NCBI RefSeq assembly: GCF_051652165.1
Contig: NZ_JBOFTR010000008.1
Span: 62,001-126,000 of the forward strand
Origin: Plesiomonas sp051652165
Lineage (GTDB): Bacteria > Pseudomonadota > Gammaproteobacteria > Enterobacterales > CAMTGL01
DNA length: 64,000 bases
Reading direction: 5' to 3'
The notes beneath the pieces were generated by a model, which made no database searches, had not been told where the DNA came from, and saw nothing but the letters and a program-made list of their open reading frames with translations. The translations under genes and the position numbers were made by a program. This document shows positions 8,297 to 17,290 of the stretch, piece by piece. Numbering within the stretch: the stretch's first letter is position 1; every line of letters begins with the position of its first letter.

Positions 8297-8809
8297 GTGT
8301 CGATACAACATCGTTTAACATTAGATTATTGTGAGAAACATCTTCCAGAACTTGATCTTGAACGCATTCGCTTATCAATAGATTTTTTTGATGAAATGGA
8401 TAAATTACGTCTAGGCTTAGTGCAGATAGCCGAACTATCTGGCCTACAAGCGGGGCGTTTTTATATTTTGCGCGTACTTTTTGTGACACCGGGACATGCA
8501 CTTTTACCCAGTGATTTAGCACAAATATTAGGGGTTGCACGTGCTTCTATTACCAAACAGTTGGGGATTTTAGAAGGGCAAGGAATGGTTGAACGGCAGG
8601 TAAATCCTGATGATCGTCGTTCGGTTTATGTGCACTTAACTGCAGCCGGACATGCCTTTATGGCTACTGAATTACCATTATATTTGCAACGGGTTGATCG
8701 CGGCTTAACGGGTTTTGAAACAGCACATTTTAGTGCAGTCGTAAAGCAGTTACGGCAAGTATTAACCGGTATTGAACATGAGTTAATGAGTACAAGTGAT
8801 CCCCTATGA
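8297..8809 (+). CDS. MarR-family transcriptional regulator of the adjacent efflux operon
   Basis: A 170-residue winged helix-turn-helix protein. The DNA-binding part runs from about residue 55 to 130, with recognition region LAQILGVARASITKQLGILE and the wing NPDDRRSVYVHLTAAG, the usual MarR D-x-R-x-x motif. It starts with GTG and has GAGGT seven bases upstream. Its stop overlaps the start of the DUF1656 gene (ATGA), so it is first in the operon. MarR proteins are typically repressors released by phenolic or other aromatic ligands, which would suit the pump genes downstream; the ligand is unknown. Confidence 0.9.
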   Translation: MSIQHRLTLDYCEKHLPELDLERIRLSIDFFDEMDKLRLGLVQIAELSGLQAGRFYILRVLFVTPGHALLPSDLAQILGVARASITKQLGILEGQGMVERQVNPDDRRSVYVHLTAAGHAFMATELPLYLQRVDRGLTGFETAHFSAVVKQLRQVLTGIEHELMSTSDPL

Positions 8810-9030
8810 GTCTGTCTCTTTCTGATACATTTCTTGCTCATGATGTGGTGTTTTTTGACATCTATATTCCACGTTTAGTGATGTTAGGTTTATTGGCATT
8901 TATCACGATGTCGTTATTGATTCACTTTATTTCTCGTCGCCAATGGTTACGTCATCTATGGCATCCCCGTTTAGTACTCTGGATTAGTGGTTGTGCGTTA
9001 TTGGCGCTATTTAGTTTGCTATATCAATAA
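8806..9030 (+). CDS. DUF1656 small membrane protein (AaeX-like)
   Basis: A 74-residue protein with two hydrophobic segments (about residues 24-44 and 57-73) and the family-typical start with an FFDIYIPRLV stretch. DUF1656 proteins usually precede an HlyD-type adaptor and a FUSC-type transporter, as AaeX does in the E. coli aaeXAB p-hydroxybenzoate efflux operon. Its own role is not known. The start codon overlaps the MarR stop by four bases. Confidence 0.85.
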   Translation: MSLSLSDTFLAHDVVFFDIYIPRLVMLGLLAFITMSLLIHFISRRQWLRHLWHPRLVLWISGCALLALFSLLYQ

Positions 9031-9082
9031 GCCTGCTTCACAGGTGAATCTCAATTTAACGAATACTATTTAAGAAGTGATT

Positions 9083-10090
9083 ATGTCCGTAGATATCCGT
9101 CGCCGTAAGGTTTTTGTATCGCTGGGGATTATTGCCGTTGCACTGCTCATGATTGTAGGCGCATATGAGTATCATACCAGTTCACCGCAGACTCGCCATG
9201 CAGTTGTTCGTGCTCATATTATATCACTCGCACCTGAAGTTAGCGGTACGATTGTAGAGATGGCTGTGACTGATAATCAGCCAATAAAAAAAGGGCAATT
9301 GCTGCTGCGTATTGATCCACGCCCCTATCAATTAGCGGTAGATAAAGCCCAAGTTGACTTGGCAAATGCACAACAACAAGTCCAACAGTTAGAAGAGGGC
9401 GTAAATAATGCACGTGCCAGTGTTGAGGCAGCCCAAGCGCGTTATCAATATGCATTGAAAGACTTATCGCGTATACAGCGTTTATGGCAACAAAAAACAA
9501 TGCCACAAAGCAGTTACGATCAAGCCCAGCGTGATGTCAATATTACACTGTCTGATTTACAAGCAGCTCGTAGTAAACAGGCACAAGCACAAGCACAACT
9601 GGGTATTATGGGCAAAAATAATATCTTATTACAGGCCGCTAGAGTTACGTTGGCAAAAGCACAACTTGATTTAGATCGTACGTGCTTATATGCCGCAGCA
9701 GATGGCTTTGTCTCTGCTGTTAATAATCATGCAGGTGATTTTGCACAAGTGGGTAAGCCTGTGATTGCACAAGTGGATGCCGAACATATGTGGGTAGAAG
9801 GGGCATTCTCTGAAACTGATTTAGCAAAGATAAAGCCAGGAATGAAAGCCGATATTACCCTGATGGCTTATGGTAATCAGGCCATTCCAGGGCATGTCGA
9901 CAGCATTGGTAGTGCCGTTGATCCGCAAGATATGGGCAATGCAAATAGCCTTGTACCTAATTTACCAAAAGTATTTGACTGGGTACGTTTGGCACAAAAC
10001 ATCCCAATAAAAGTGGTTTTTGATAAGCGGCCTAGCGATCTGCAAATCTTACCTGGTCTAACCGCGACGGTGAGTTTAAAAGCAGAGTAA
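9083..10090 (+). CDS. HlyD/EmrA-family membrane fusion protein of an efflux pump (AaeA-like)
   Basis: The periplasmic adaptor of an efflux system. One N-terminal membrane anchor (about residues 10-27, VSLGIIAVALLMIVGAYEY) is followed by a lipoyl-like half (SGTIVEMAVTDNQPIKKGQLL), a long alanine/glutamine-rich coiled-coil hairpin (about 80-190), the second lipoyl half and a beta-barrel domain. I chose the ATG at 9083 because AAGAAG lies six bases before it; a GTG at 9077 is in frame but would sit within that site. The length is 335 residues. It is six bases from the FUSC gene, so the two are one unit. Confidence 0.9.
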   Translation: MSVDIRRRKVFVSLGIIAVALLMIVGAYEYHTSSPQTRHAVVRAHIISLAPEVSGTIVEMAVTDNQPIKKGQLLLRIDPRPYQLAVDKAQVDLANAQQQVQQLEEGVNNARASVEAAQARYQYALKDLSRIQRLWQQKTMPQSSYDQAQRDVNITLSDLQAARSKQAQAQAQLGIMGKNNILLQAARVTLAKAQLDLDRTCLYAAADGFVSAVNNHAGDFAQVGKPVIAQVDAEHMWVEGAFSETDLAKIKPGMKADITLMAYGNQAIPGHVDSIGSAVDPQDMGNANSLVPNLPKVFDWVRLAQNIPIKVVFDKRPSDLQILPGLTATVSLKAE

Positions 10091-10096
10091 TCAGCG

Positions 10097-11740
10097 ATGA
10101 ATCAATATCGTTTTTGGCGATCACTGCGCCTAACCTTAGCCCTTATCGTCAGTCTGTTTCTTGCGATGGGGCTTGGTATGCATAATCCGTTATGGGCATC
10201 AACCAGCGTCTTTATGGTCGAGGCGAGCACCGTTGGTGAGGCACGTATGCGCTGGTGGCAGCGTATTACAGGAACGACATTAGGCGTAGTATGGGCCTTT
10301 TTTACCGTTTGGAATTTTGTTCAAGAACCTATACTGCTCATTGCTGTATGTAGCTTTAGTATTATTTTGTTGGCCTATGCTAGTTTGGTGCATTTTGCGT
10401 GGCAAGATTTCTGGCGCTGGGTGATGGTTGGTTTTCTGGTTATTCTGAGCTCTGCCATCTTAGACCCAGAGGGCTCTTTTAGCGTGATGATGGATCGTAT
10501 TGGTTGCGTATTTATTGGTGCAACAACGATTTATGTGCTTCATATCTTGTGGCCATTAGAGGTTGGCAGTAGCCATAAAGCGCAGCAAAAAGCCCTATTA
10601 TACTCGTTACAACAGTGGCTTAATGAGCCTTCAGAGCAAGTCTCAAAATCCTTTTTTGTACTGTTGGGGGATTTACGTGCTTTACGTTTTCGGTTAGCCC
10701 GTAATTATGGTGACTACCGTGTGCTGCATGATCCACAAAAACGCGCTATTGGTATGTTATATGGTGTTGAACAACTTGCCCGCCATCTGTATGCGTGGCG
10801 AGTAAAATACCCTGTACCCACAACAGATGAACTTGCTTGGGTTTCAGCACTGCTTCACGCATTGCATGATGAACAGCCATTACCTGCTGCGCCTTACTTA
10901 TTTCGGGTTGGTTCATTGCTCGCACTCATGCAACAAGATGCTAAACAGTTAGTTTCTGGCCAAAGTTGCTCAAAAAGTTTACTGCGTTGGCAATGGCAAA
11001 ATCGGCTATTAAAAGCGGGGGTCGACTCACCATTATTAAGTGCTTTTGCGGTTGGATTAGTGTGTGCCTTGAGCTTGATTATCTGGCGTTACACCGGTTG
11101 GCCAGGGGGCAATTTAATGGTATTACTTGGCTGTATATCATTGCTTATGTCGCAGTACGCTGAGAAAGTTCCTGCACGAGTTTTTTTATTGCCTCTGTTT
11201 ATTGGGAGTATCGTACTCTTTCCTATTTTCGTGGTGATCATGCCACGTATTAATAGTGATATTGGTCTGATTGTTTTACTGGCTGTCGTCTATTTACCGT
11301 TAGCGTGGCTCTTACATGGAACGAATCGTGTGTTAGCGGTTGTTGGCTCATTAATGGCTGTAATGATCAACTCAGGCAGTAATAATTATATTCCGAGTGA
11401 ACTTTATGTTCAGCGTTTCTTTGTTATGTGCTGGGGATGTTTAGGATTATCGATACTGTTCCCACTCGTTCAGCATATTCTGCTGCCCGATGATACTGAA
11501 ACACGCTTGAAAAAGCATTTTTTTGCGTGGCATAAAGAGTGGCGGTCTTGGTTATTACAACCTAATGCCCAAGACATTACTCGACAAATTGCAAAACTTG
11601 AGCGCCGAATTGATATTATTTTGGCACTTTATGGCCGTTTACCGTTAGATAAACAGCCACAATGGCAGGAAAAATTGGCACAACTGCCATTACTAATGGC
11701 CAGTGGCCAGCAGTGGAGTGCCAAAATTATAACCGTGTAA
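10097..11740 (+). CDS. FUSC-family inner-membrane transporter (AaeB-like)
   Basis: A 547-residue membrane protein of the fusaric acid resistance family. The N-terminal half holds a cluster of about six membrane segments beginning FWRSLRLTLALIVSLFLAMG and including NPLWASTSVFMVEASTVGEA. A soluble middle region follows (about 160-300), then a second membrane cluster (about 315-455) and a short cytoplasmic tail. E. coli AaeB is around 650 residues, so this version is shorter. Expected substrates are aromatic carboxylic acids, but nothing here fixes that. It converges on endA with nine bases between stop codons, and no clear terminator is visible there. Confidence 0.88.
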   Translation: MNQYRFWRSLRLTLALIVSLFLAMGLGMHNPLWASTSVFMVEASTVGEARMRWWQRITGTTLGVVWAFFTVWNFVQEPILLIAVCSFSIILLAYASLVHFAWQDFWRWVMVGFLVILSSAILDPEGSFSVMMDRIGCVFIGATTIYVLHILWPLEVGSSHKAQQKALLYSLQQWLNEPSEQVSKSFFVLLGDLRALRFRLARNYGDYRVLHDPQKRAIGMLYGVEQLARHLYAWRVKYPVPTTDELAWVSALLHALHDEQPLPAAPYLFRVGSLLALMQQDAKQLVSGQSCSKSLLRWQWQNRLLKAGVDSPLLSAFAVGLVCALSLIIWRYTGWPGGNLMVLLGCISLLMSQYAEKVPARVFLLPLFIGSIVLFPIFVVIMPRINSDIGLIVLLAVVYLPLAWLLHGTNRVLAVVGSLMAVMINSGSNNYIPSELYVQRFFVMCWGCLGLSILFPLVQHILLPDDTETRLKKHFFAWHKEWRSWLLQPNAQDITRQIAKLERRIDIILALYGRLPLDKQPQWQEKLAQLPLLMASGQQWSAKIITV

Positions 11741-11749
11741 TGCTATTTT

Positions 11750-12472
11750 TTAGTTTGGTGTTTTCCCTGCTTTTAAACATGCTTTTTGTACATACTCATT
11801 ATGATTGCCCTGCTTTTGGGCAATTAAATTATCGCGTTTGCACTCCCAATCGGTCACCGGATACGTTTTATCCCATGCGGTCATCAATTGGGTTTGCTGG
11901 CGAGATAAACGCAGATCGTACTGATCTCGCATATAGAAATAGGTACGTGCAATTGCACCTCTGGCACGAATCGGCGGTTCCGCTTGTTTAGCTTTAAAGT
12001 CCACTTTCATCTCACACTGACCATATTGACCTTCACCCCCATTCCATTGCGAATACTGGAAGTTACTGCGATCACCATTTAGCTCACCAATAGAGGGCTG
12101 TAAGTTGTGCAGGTCTGATTCCATTTTTCTAAAACGTGCATCCGTTGCACAGGCTTTACGCCCACCATCTTGCCAGCATTGCAACTGATGACCAAATTCC
12201 CAAGCAGGGACAACGTGCTCCCATTCAATGCGGTTGGCTCGGTTCTCATTTTTACGCACCTGATAACCGATAGCCTGCAAATCGGGAAGCATTTTTTTGC
12301 CTTGCCAATGAATAGGTGCATTGCAGTAAAAGGTATACGGATGTTCACGTACAATTTGTGCAGCAACCACTTTTGCCTGACGAAAGGTCTGTGGCGCAGT
12401 GGTTGTAGCATGGGCAGGAGAGATAAGTACAGGAAGTACAAACAGTGAATAACCTAGAATGTGGCGCAGCAT
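11750..12472 (-). CDS. endA: Endonuclease I (periplasmic DNase)
   Basis: A 240-residue secreted nuclease that cuts double-stranded DNA. It has a signal peptide ending near residue 22 (ISPAHA). The catalytic beta-beta-alpha metal motif is in NRIEWEHVVPAWEFG, and the Endonuclease I family sequence SDLHNLQPSIGELNGDRSN follows. Cysteines that may form disulfides are present (CNAPIHW, LQCWQDGGRKACATD). It lies downstream of sprT as in E. coli. Confidence 0.96.
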   Translation of the reverse strand: MLRHILGYSLFVLPVLISPAHATTTAPQTFRQAKVVAAQIVREHPYTFYCNAPIHWQGKKMLPDLQAIGYQVRKNENRANRIEWEHVVPAWEFGHQLQCWQDGGRKACATDARFRKMESDLHNLQPSIGELNGDRSNFQYSQWNGGEGQYGQCEMKVDFKAKQAEPPIRARGAIARTYFYMRDQYDLRLSRQQTQLMTAWDKTYPVTDWECKRDNLIAQKQGNHNEYVQKACLKAGKTPN

Positions 12473-12532
12473 AATAATTAACCTGTGTATTATTGTTTTT
12501 GAAGGGTATCTGATATTGATCGTAGTTGATGG

Positions 12533-13090
12533 TTAGATTCGTGGTGTTAATATTTCACCGCAGTGTACACAACGATATTGTGCCTGTTGCCGTAAAATGC
12601 GGTTATGGCGACGCACTGTCAGCATATGTGCCTGGCAAGCGCATTGATAGGGAAATGTCGCTTTGCGTAGCGAGCTCACATTGAAATTGTGAGTTCGTTT
12701 TGCCGGTTGCTCTAAAATAGTTTGCATCATCCAGCGCCACTCTTGCCCGTGCGGAGCGACTTTGTTGTAACACTGAGGCGGTAAAAAAAGACTCTCCTGC
12801 CGAGTATTACGCTGAACAAAATACAAATGTACCAGTAAATGTGCAACCTCATGCGGGATCACTTCATCAAGAAATACTTGCCCATTTTCGAGTAATAACA
12901 CAGGGTTAAGCCGAATTTCCCATCGCTGTAGATGCGCACTGCCGGCAGTCATTCCCCGTTGGCAGTAATTGATCGTCGGCATAAAAATAGGGCAGTTCAA
13001 CCGCTGTTGGGCTTGTGCAATACAGTTTTGTAAACGTTGTAGCGCATATTCTTGTAGAGCAATAGGAATAGCAGACGCGCAGGCAGTCAT
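12533..13090 (-). CDS. sprT: SprT family zinc-dependent protein
   Basis: A 185-residue protein with the SprT domain: a metallopeptidase-like HEVAH motif (in DEVIPHEVAHLLVHLY) and a C-terminal zinc ribbon with cysteine pairs (YQCACQAH and YRCVHCGEI). Related domains occur in the eukaryotic DNA-protein crosslink protease Spartan; the bacterial function is not settled. It sits between metK and endA, with a terminator separating it from metK. Confidence 0.93.
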   Translation of the reverse strand: MTACASAIPIALQEYALQRLQNCIAQAQQRLNCPIFMPTINYCQRGMTAGSAHLQRWEIRLNPVLLLENGQVFLDEVIPHEVAHLLVHLYFVQRNTRQESLFLPPQCYNKVAPHGQEWRWMMQTILEQPAKRTHNFNVSSLRKATFPYQCACQAHMLTVRRHNRILRQQAQYRCVHCGEILTPRI

Positions 13091-13119
13091 GGTCGTGGCT
13101 ACATATCAAATCAGACAGA

Positions 13120-13152
13120 TAATAAAAAACCGGGTTTATAACCCGGTTTTAA
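13120..13152 (-). terminator. Intrinsic terminator after metK
   Basis: Read on the minus strand the sequence forms AACCGGGT, a short TATA loop, and ACCCGGTT followed by TTTTATT. It lies 65 bp beyond the metK stop and before sprT, so it separates metK from sprT-endA. Confidence 0.85.
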
Positions 13153-13215
13153 GAGTGTTAGCACGGTAACAGTAAAAAGCCTATCACAGCACTGTAGGAA
13201 TGACCACTGTCTGAC

Positions 13216-14370
13216 TTATTTCAGACCTGCCGCTTCGCGCAGCGCATCGGCTTTGTCTGTTGCTTCCCACGGGAACTCTTCACGACCAAAGTGGCCGTAT
13301 GCTGCTGTTTTCTGGTAGATTGGCTGGATCAGATCCAGCATCTTGATCAGACCATATGGGCGCAGATCAAAGAACTCACGGACCAGCGTAATCAACAGCT
13401 CTTCAGCTACTTTTGCTGTACCGAACGTTTCCACCATGATGGAAGTGGGTTCAGCCACACCGATAGCATAAGAGACCTGAATTTCACAGCGATCAGCCAA
13501 GCCCGCAGCAACGATGTTTTTAGCAACATAGCGTGCAGCATAAGCAGCAGAACGGTCAACTTTAGATGGGTCTTTACCTGAGAATGCGCCGCCACCGTGA
13601 CGTGCCGCACCACCGTAGGTATCAACAATAATTTTACGGCCAGTCAGACCACAATCGCCCATTGGTCCGCCGATAACAAAACGGCCAGTCGGGTTGATGA
13701 AATACTTGGTCTCTTTCGACAACCATTCAGCAGGCAGTACGGGCTTGATGATAGTTTCCATCACCGCTTCTTGCAGCTCTTTGTGGCCGATAGATTCGCT
13801 GTGCTGTGTTGACAATACCACCGCATCAATGCCGACAACCTTGTTATCTTCATACTTGAAGGTCACTTGGCTCTTTGCATCAGGGCGCAGCCACGGCAGA
13901 GTACCGTCTTTACGCACCTGAGCTTGACGCTCAACAAGGCGGTGTGCGTAAGTAATAGGTGCTGGCATCAGCACATCCGTTTCATTGCTGGCATAACCAA
14001 ACATCAGACCTTGGTCGCCTGCGCCTTGCTCTAGCGGATCTAAACGGTCAACCCCTTGATTAATATCAGGAGATTGCTTACCGATTGCACTTAACACAGC
14101 ACAAGAGTTTGCATCAAAACCCATTTGTGAGCTGGTATAACCGATATCACATACTGTTTTACGTGCCAGCTCTTCCACATCAACCCATGCGGTGGTGGTG
14201 ATCTCACCGCCAATCAGTACCATGCCGGTTTTAACGTAGGTTTCACAAGCCACGCGTGCTTTAGGATCTTGCTTCAGAATAGCGTCCAGTACGGCATCAG
14301 AAATCTGGTCAGCGATTTTATCAGGATGCCCTTCGGAAACCGATTCCGAGGTAAACAGGTGTCTTGTCAT
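13216..14370 (-). CDS. metK: S-adenosylmethionine synthetase
   Basis: Makes S-adenosylmethionine from methionine and ATP. It has 384 residues, the family length. Motifs seen are FTSESVSEGHPDKIADQIS at the N-terminus, GAGDQGLMFGYA in the ATP-binding part and GGGAFSGKDPSKVDRS near the C-terminal phosphate-binding loop. Codon use is strongly biased towards preferred codons, as expected for an abundant enzyme. The product feeds SAM-dependent methylation and, with SpeA/SpeB next door, polyamine synthesis. Confidence 0.98.
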   Translation of the reverse strand: MTRHLFTSESVSEGHPDKIADQISDAVLDAILKQDPKARVACETYVKTGMVLIGGEITTTAWVDVEELARKTVCDIGYTSSQMGFDANSCAVLSAIGKQSPDINQGVDRLDPLEQGAGDQGLMFGYASNETDVLMPAPITYAHRLVERQAQVRKDGTLPWLRPDAKSQVTFKYEDNKVVGIDAVVLSTQHSESIGHKELQEAVMETIIKPVLPAEWLSKETKYFINPTGRFVIGGPMGDCGLTGRKIIVDTYGGAARHGGGAFSGKDPSKVDRSAAYAARYVAKNIVAAGLADRCEIQVSYAIGVAEPTSIMVETFGTAKVAEELLITLVREFFDLRPYGLIKMLDLIQPIYQKTAAYGHFGREEFPWEATDKADALREAAGLK

Positions 14371-14423
14371 AGGATGCCAAGCTCCAAAAAATCAAAAAAT
14401 AAAAAATTGTCTGTGTTATGTAT

Positions 14424-14473
14424 AGACATATCCACAAGCAGTTTCTTGTGGATGTATCCACATCTGGATGGCT
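14424..14473 (-). promoter_or_regulatory. Possible MetJ operator and inverted repeat upstream of metK
   Basis: MetJ binds tandem 8-bp boxes related to AGACGTCT. Upstream of metK there is AGACATAT (14424-14431, six of eight matches) and three contiguous boxes GGATGTAT, CCACATCT and GGATGGCT (14450-14473, five of eight each). A perfect 9-bp inverted repeat ATCCACAAG/CTTGTGGAT at 14430-14453 overlaps them. The matches are weak individually, so this is a hypothesis. Confidence 0.35.
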
Positions 14474-14783
14474 ATTCTAAATTCCCCCTGACAGTATTGC
14501 TAGTAAATTTTTTGCAAATCGTTTCTTGTGACTATCGCGACATTTTCAGCAAAATTTCGCTTTGCATTTAGGTAGAGATCTCGGTATAAAACGCGGCACA
14601 GGCCAACCGATGTTATTGTGTATACAGATATGGCATGGTGTAGGGCAAAAGGGGCTTTCATGGTGAATTATCCCCGCTTTTATTTTATTAACTCAATGCG
14701 TCAGCAAGAGGGGATTTTACCCCTTGAGACTTGCCATAATGCCATAATATAAAAGCACTCAAGGATGAATGGAGATAGCAAAC

Positions 14784-15017
14784 ATGCACCTATCTTGGTT
14801 ACTGCCTGATGTATCATATTTCATTACGTGTTTTATGCCGTGTGTACGGTTTTTGCTCTGCACTGCTTTACTCTTCTTTTTATTACCTCTAGTGCGTATT
14901 AGCACTTTTATCTCTTTGCAAAGGTATGCCTCTTCTTTTATTGCATTAATCCTGTGCGCACAGTGGCTTCTTTTATACCTACTGACCCAACCACAAAAGC
15001 AATACACAGCGCAGTGA
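14784..15017 (+). CDS. Possible small hydrophobic protein, unrecognised
   Basis: I do not recognise this frame. From an ATG at 14784 with GGAG ten bases upstream it gives 77 residues with two hydrophobic stretches (about residues 9-37 and 48-68) and a polar tail, which would make a two-span membrane protein. An in-frame ATG at 14769 would add five residues. The opposite strand is also open over the same span, so chance openness in AT-rich DNA is a real alternative. Confidence 0.27.
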   Translation: MHLSWLLPDVSYFITCFMPCVRFLLCTALLFFLLPLVRISTFISLQRYASSFIALILCAQWLLLYLLTQPQKQYTAQ

Positions 15018-15298
15018 TCTTTTTTCATTTGATCTGCATTGATTGTCATTAACGCTACATATGCAGTTGATACTGCTGTGTGGTGTATTGCATGCAGCAT
15101 CTCGATATGGGTGATGATTTTATACCTTGCGGGGAGCTCCCCGTGATTCCAACCCGGCGCTGTCTGAGTTTTCAGCAGTATGTGCTGGATGCCGTTAAAC
15201 TGTCATGCAAGGGCTAAAAAGCAATGACAGATCTCTTAGTCGAGCACGCTATATCAGTGTGCCACAATGTTACTTCACATCAAATAAAGGAAAATACG

Positions 15299-17197
15299 AT
15301 GCCGAACCGTACAGCCGTTAAAGCTCTACGCACGTATAACGTTGCTCATTGGGGCGGTGGGTATTTTGATGTCAATGAACTGGGGCATGTTACTGTGTGT
15401 CCAAATCCAGATGTGCCTGATGCACGGGTTGATTTGGCTGATTTGGTTCGTGATCTGCAACATGAAGGACAGCAAATGCCAACGCTGTTCTGTTTTCCAC
15501 AAATATTGCAGCACCGTTTGCGCTCTATCAATGCCGCCTTTATGCAAGCGCGCAGTGATTTTGGCTATGAAAATAACTATATGCTGGTTTACCCGATTAA
15601 GGTAAACCAGCATCGCCGAGTCATTGAGTCACTGGTTAGCGCAGGTGAACCATTAGGATTAGAGGCAGGCTCAAAAGCAGAGTTGATGGCTGTTTTAGGC
15701 CATGCGGGGTTAACCCGTAGCATTATTGTCTGTAATGGTTATAAAGATCGGGAGTATGTGCGTACCGCCCTTATCGGTGAAAAACTCGGACATAAAGTCT
15801 ATCTAGTGATAGAGAAGCTCTCTGAAATTCAGTTGGTGCTGGAAGAGGCGAAAAAGCTGGATGTGATCCCGCGTTTGGGCGTGCGTGCGCGTCTGGCTTC
15901 ACAAGGCTCAGGCAAGTGGCAGTCATCGGGCGGCGAGAAATCGAAATTTGGCCTGTCAGCCGAACAGGTATTGCGTTTGGTTGAGATGCTGCGTGCAGCA
16001 AACAGTATTGAAAGCTTACAGCTTTTGCACTTCCACTTAGGATCACAGCTTGGCAATATTCGTGATGTTGCCACGGGTGTACGCGAAAGTGCGCGCTTCT
16101 ATGTTGAGTTGCACAAGCTGGGCGTAAACATTGAGTGCTTTGATGTTGGTGGCGGTCTAGGTGTTGATTATGAAGGTACCCGTACTCAGTCAGATTGCTC
16201 GGTAAACTATGGCTTGAATGAGTATGCCAGTACTGTTGTTTGGGGTATTGGTGAAGCGTGCCGACAAAATAATCTGCCACACCCGCTGATTATTACCGAA
16301 TCTGGCCGTGCAACAACCGCACACCATGCTGTTTTGGTCTCGAATGTGATTGGCCTTGAGCGGCATGAGCCATCAGAGCCCGTAGCGCCCGTGGCTGATG
16401 CACCACGAGTACTACACAGTATGTGGGAAACATGGCAAGAGCTATGCCAATCATTAGATAAGCGTTCACTACGGGCATGGTTGCATGAAAGTCAGTTTGA
16501 TCTTTCAGATGTACACACCCAATACTCTGTTGGCGTGTTAAATCTTTCGCAGCGTGCTTATGCAGAACAACTCCACCTGGCACTGTGCATTAAAATAAAT
16601 AGCTTATTAAGTACAACTAACCGAGCTCATCGCCCAGTGATTGATGAGTTACAAGAGCGGCTGGCTGATAAACTGTACGTGAACTTTTCACTGTTCCAGT
16701 CAATGCCTGACTCATGGGGTATTGATCAACTCTTCCCTGTGCTACCACTAGAACACTTAAATGAAGCACCCACTCGCCGCGCTGTATTGCTGGATATCAC
16801 CTGTGACTCAGACGGTGAAATTGACCAGTATATTGATGGTGATGGTGTAGAGACCACGATGCCGATGCCAGAATATGATCCAGAGCATCCGCCACTGCTG
16901 GGTTTTTTCATGGTGGGAGCGTATCAAGAGATCCTTGGCAATATGCATAACTTGTTTGGTGATACAGCCAGTATTGATGTGCAAGTTTTCGAAAATGGTG
17001 ATGTAGAGGTCTATTCATCGAGTGATGGTGATACGGTTGCTACTATGCTTGAGTATGTTCGTCTTGATCCTGAAACCTTGTTAGGGCGTTATCGTGAGCA
17101 AGTGCAGGCCTCAGGTTTGTCTGAAATGTTGCAGCAGCAATGCTTGTCAGAGCTTGAAGCAGGTCTTTACGGTTATACATATTTAGAAGGGATTTAG
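15299..17197 (+). CDS. speA: Biosynthetic arginine decarboxylase
   Basis: Converts arginine to agmatine, the first step of putrescine synthesis from arginine. It is a PLP fold-III decarboxylase; the cofactor lysine is K101 in YPIKVNQHR. Other motifs are the HFHLGSQLGNIRD strand, FDVGGGLGVDYEGT and the C-terminal ITCDSDGEIDQYIDGDG, where the cysteine and aspartates belong to the active site at the dimer interface. I chose the ATG at 15299 (632 residues) because AAAGG lies eight bases before it; the frame stays open upstream to an ATG at 15224, but that adds a sequence unlike known SpeA. It lies 93 bp before speB. Confidence 0.96.
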   Translation: MPNRTAVKALRTYNVAHWGGGYFDVNELGHVTVCPNPDVPDARVDLADLVRDLQHEGQQMPTLFCFPQILQHRLRSINAAFMQARSDFGYENNYMLVYPIKVNQHRRVIESLVSAGEPLGLEAGSKAELMAVLGHAGLTRSIIVCNGYKDREYVRTALIGEKLGHKVYLVIEKLSEIQLVLEEAKKLDVIPRLGVRARLASQGSGKWQSSGGEKSKFGLSAEQVLRLVEMLRAANSIESLQLLHFHLGSQLGNIRDVATGVRESARFYVELHKLGVNIECFDVGGGLGVDYEGTRTQSDCSVNYGLNEYASTVVWGIGEACRQNNLPHPLIITESGRATTAHHAVLVSNVIGLERHEPSEPVAPVADAPRVLHSMWETWQELCQSLDKRSLRAWLHESQFDLSDVHTQYSVGVLNLSQRAYAEQLHLALCIKINSLLSTTNRAHRPVIDELQERLADKLYVNFSLFQSMPDSWGIDQLFPVLPLEHLNEAPTRRAVLLDITCDSDGEIDQYIDGDGVETTMPMPEYDPEHPPLLGFFMVGAYQEILGNMHNLFGDTASIDVQVFENGDVEVYSSSDGDTVATMLEYVRLDPETLLGRYREQVQASGLSEMLQQQCLSELEAGLYGYTYLEGI

Positions 17198-17290
17198 TAC
17201 TGGAAGCGAGGCTTTCATTCGGATTAGAATCTCTCCTGCCAGCCGCGTAGAAATCGTGGCGCACTGTTTTTTAAAGTTGTTGAGGTATCT

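Larger units (their letters stand above)
14371..15298. other. Divergent spacer between metK and speA
   Basis: A 928-bp gap between two divergent genes. It holds the possible MetJ boxes (14424-14473), a doubtful small membrane-protein frame (14784-15017), a 12-bp GC palindrome GGGGAGCTCCCC (15131-15142) about 150 bp before the speA start, and the speA ribosome site (AAAGG at 15286-15290). The rest is AT-rich and shows no gene I can recognise. E. coli has small genes (yqgB) near speA, but I see no match to them. Confidence 0.6.

Noticed and set aside
14759..15100. Minus-strand frame upstream of metK
   Set aside because: No ribosome site and no recognisable sequence; overlaps the opposite small frame, so openness is probably chance.
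15771..16280. Long open frame opposite speA
   Set aside because: Antisense shadow of a strongly conserved gene, low-complexity composition and no family resemblance.
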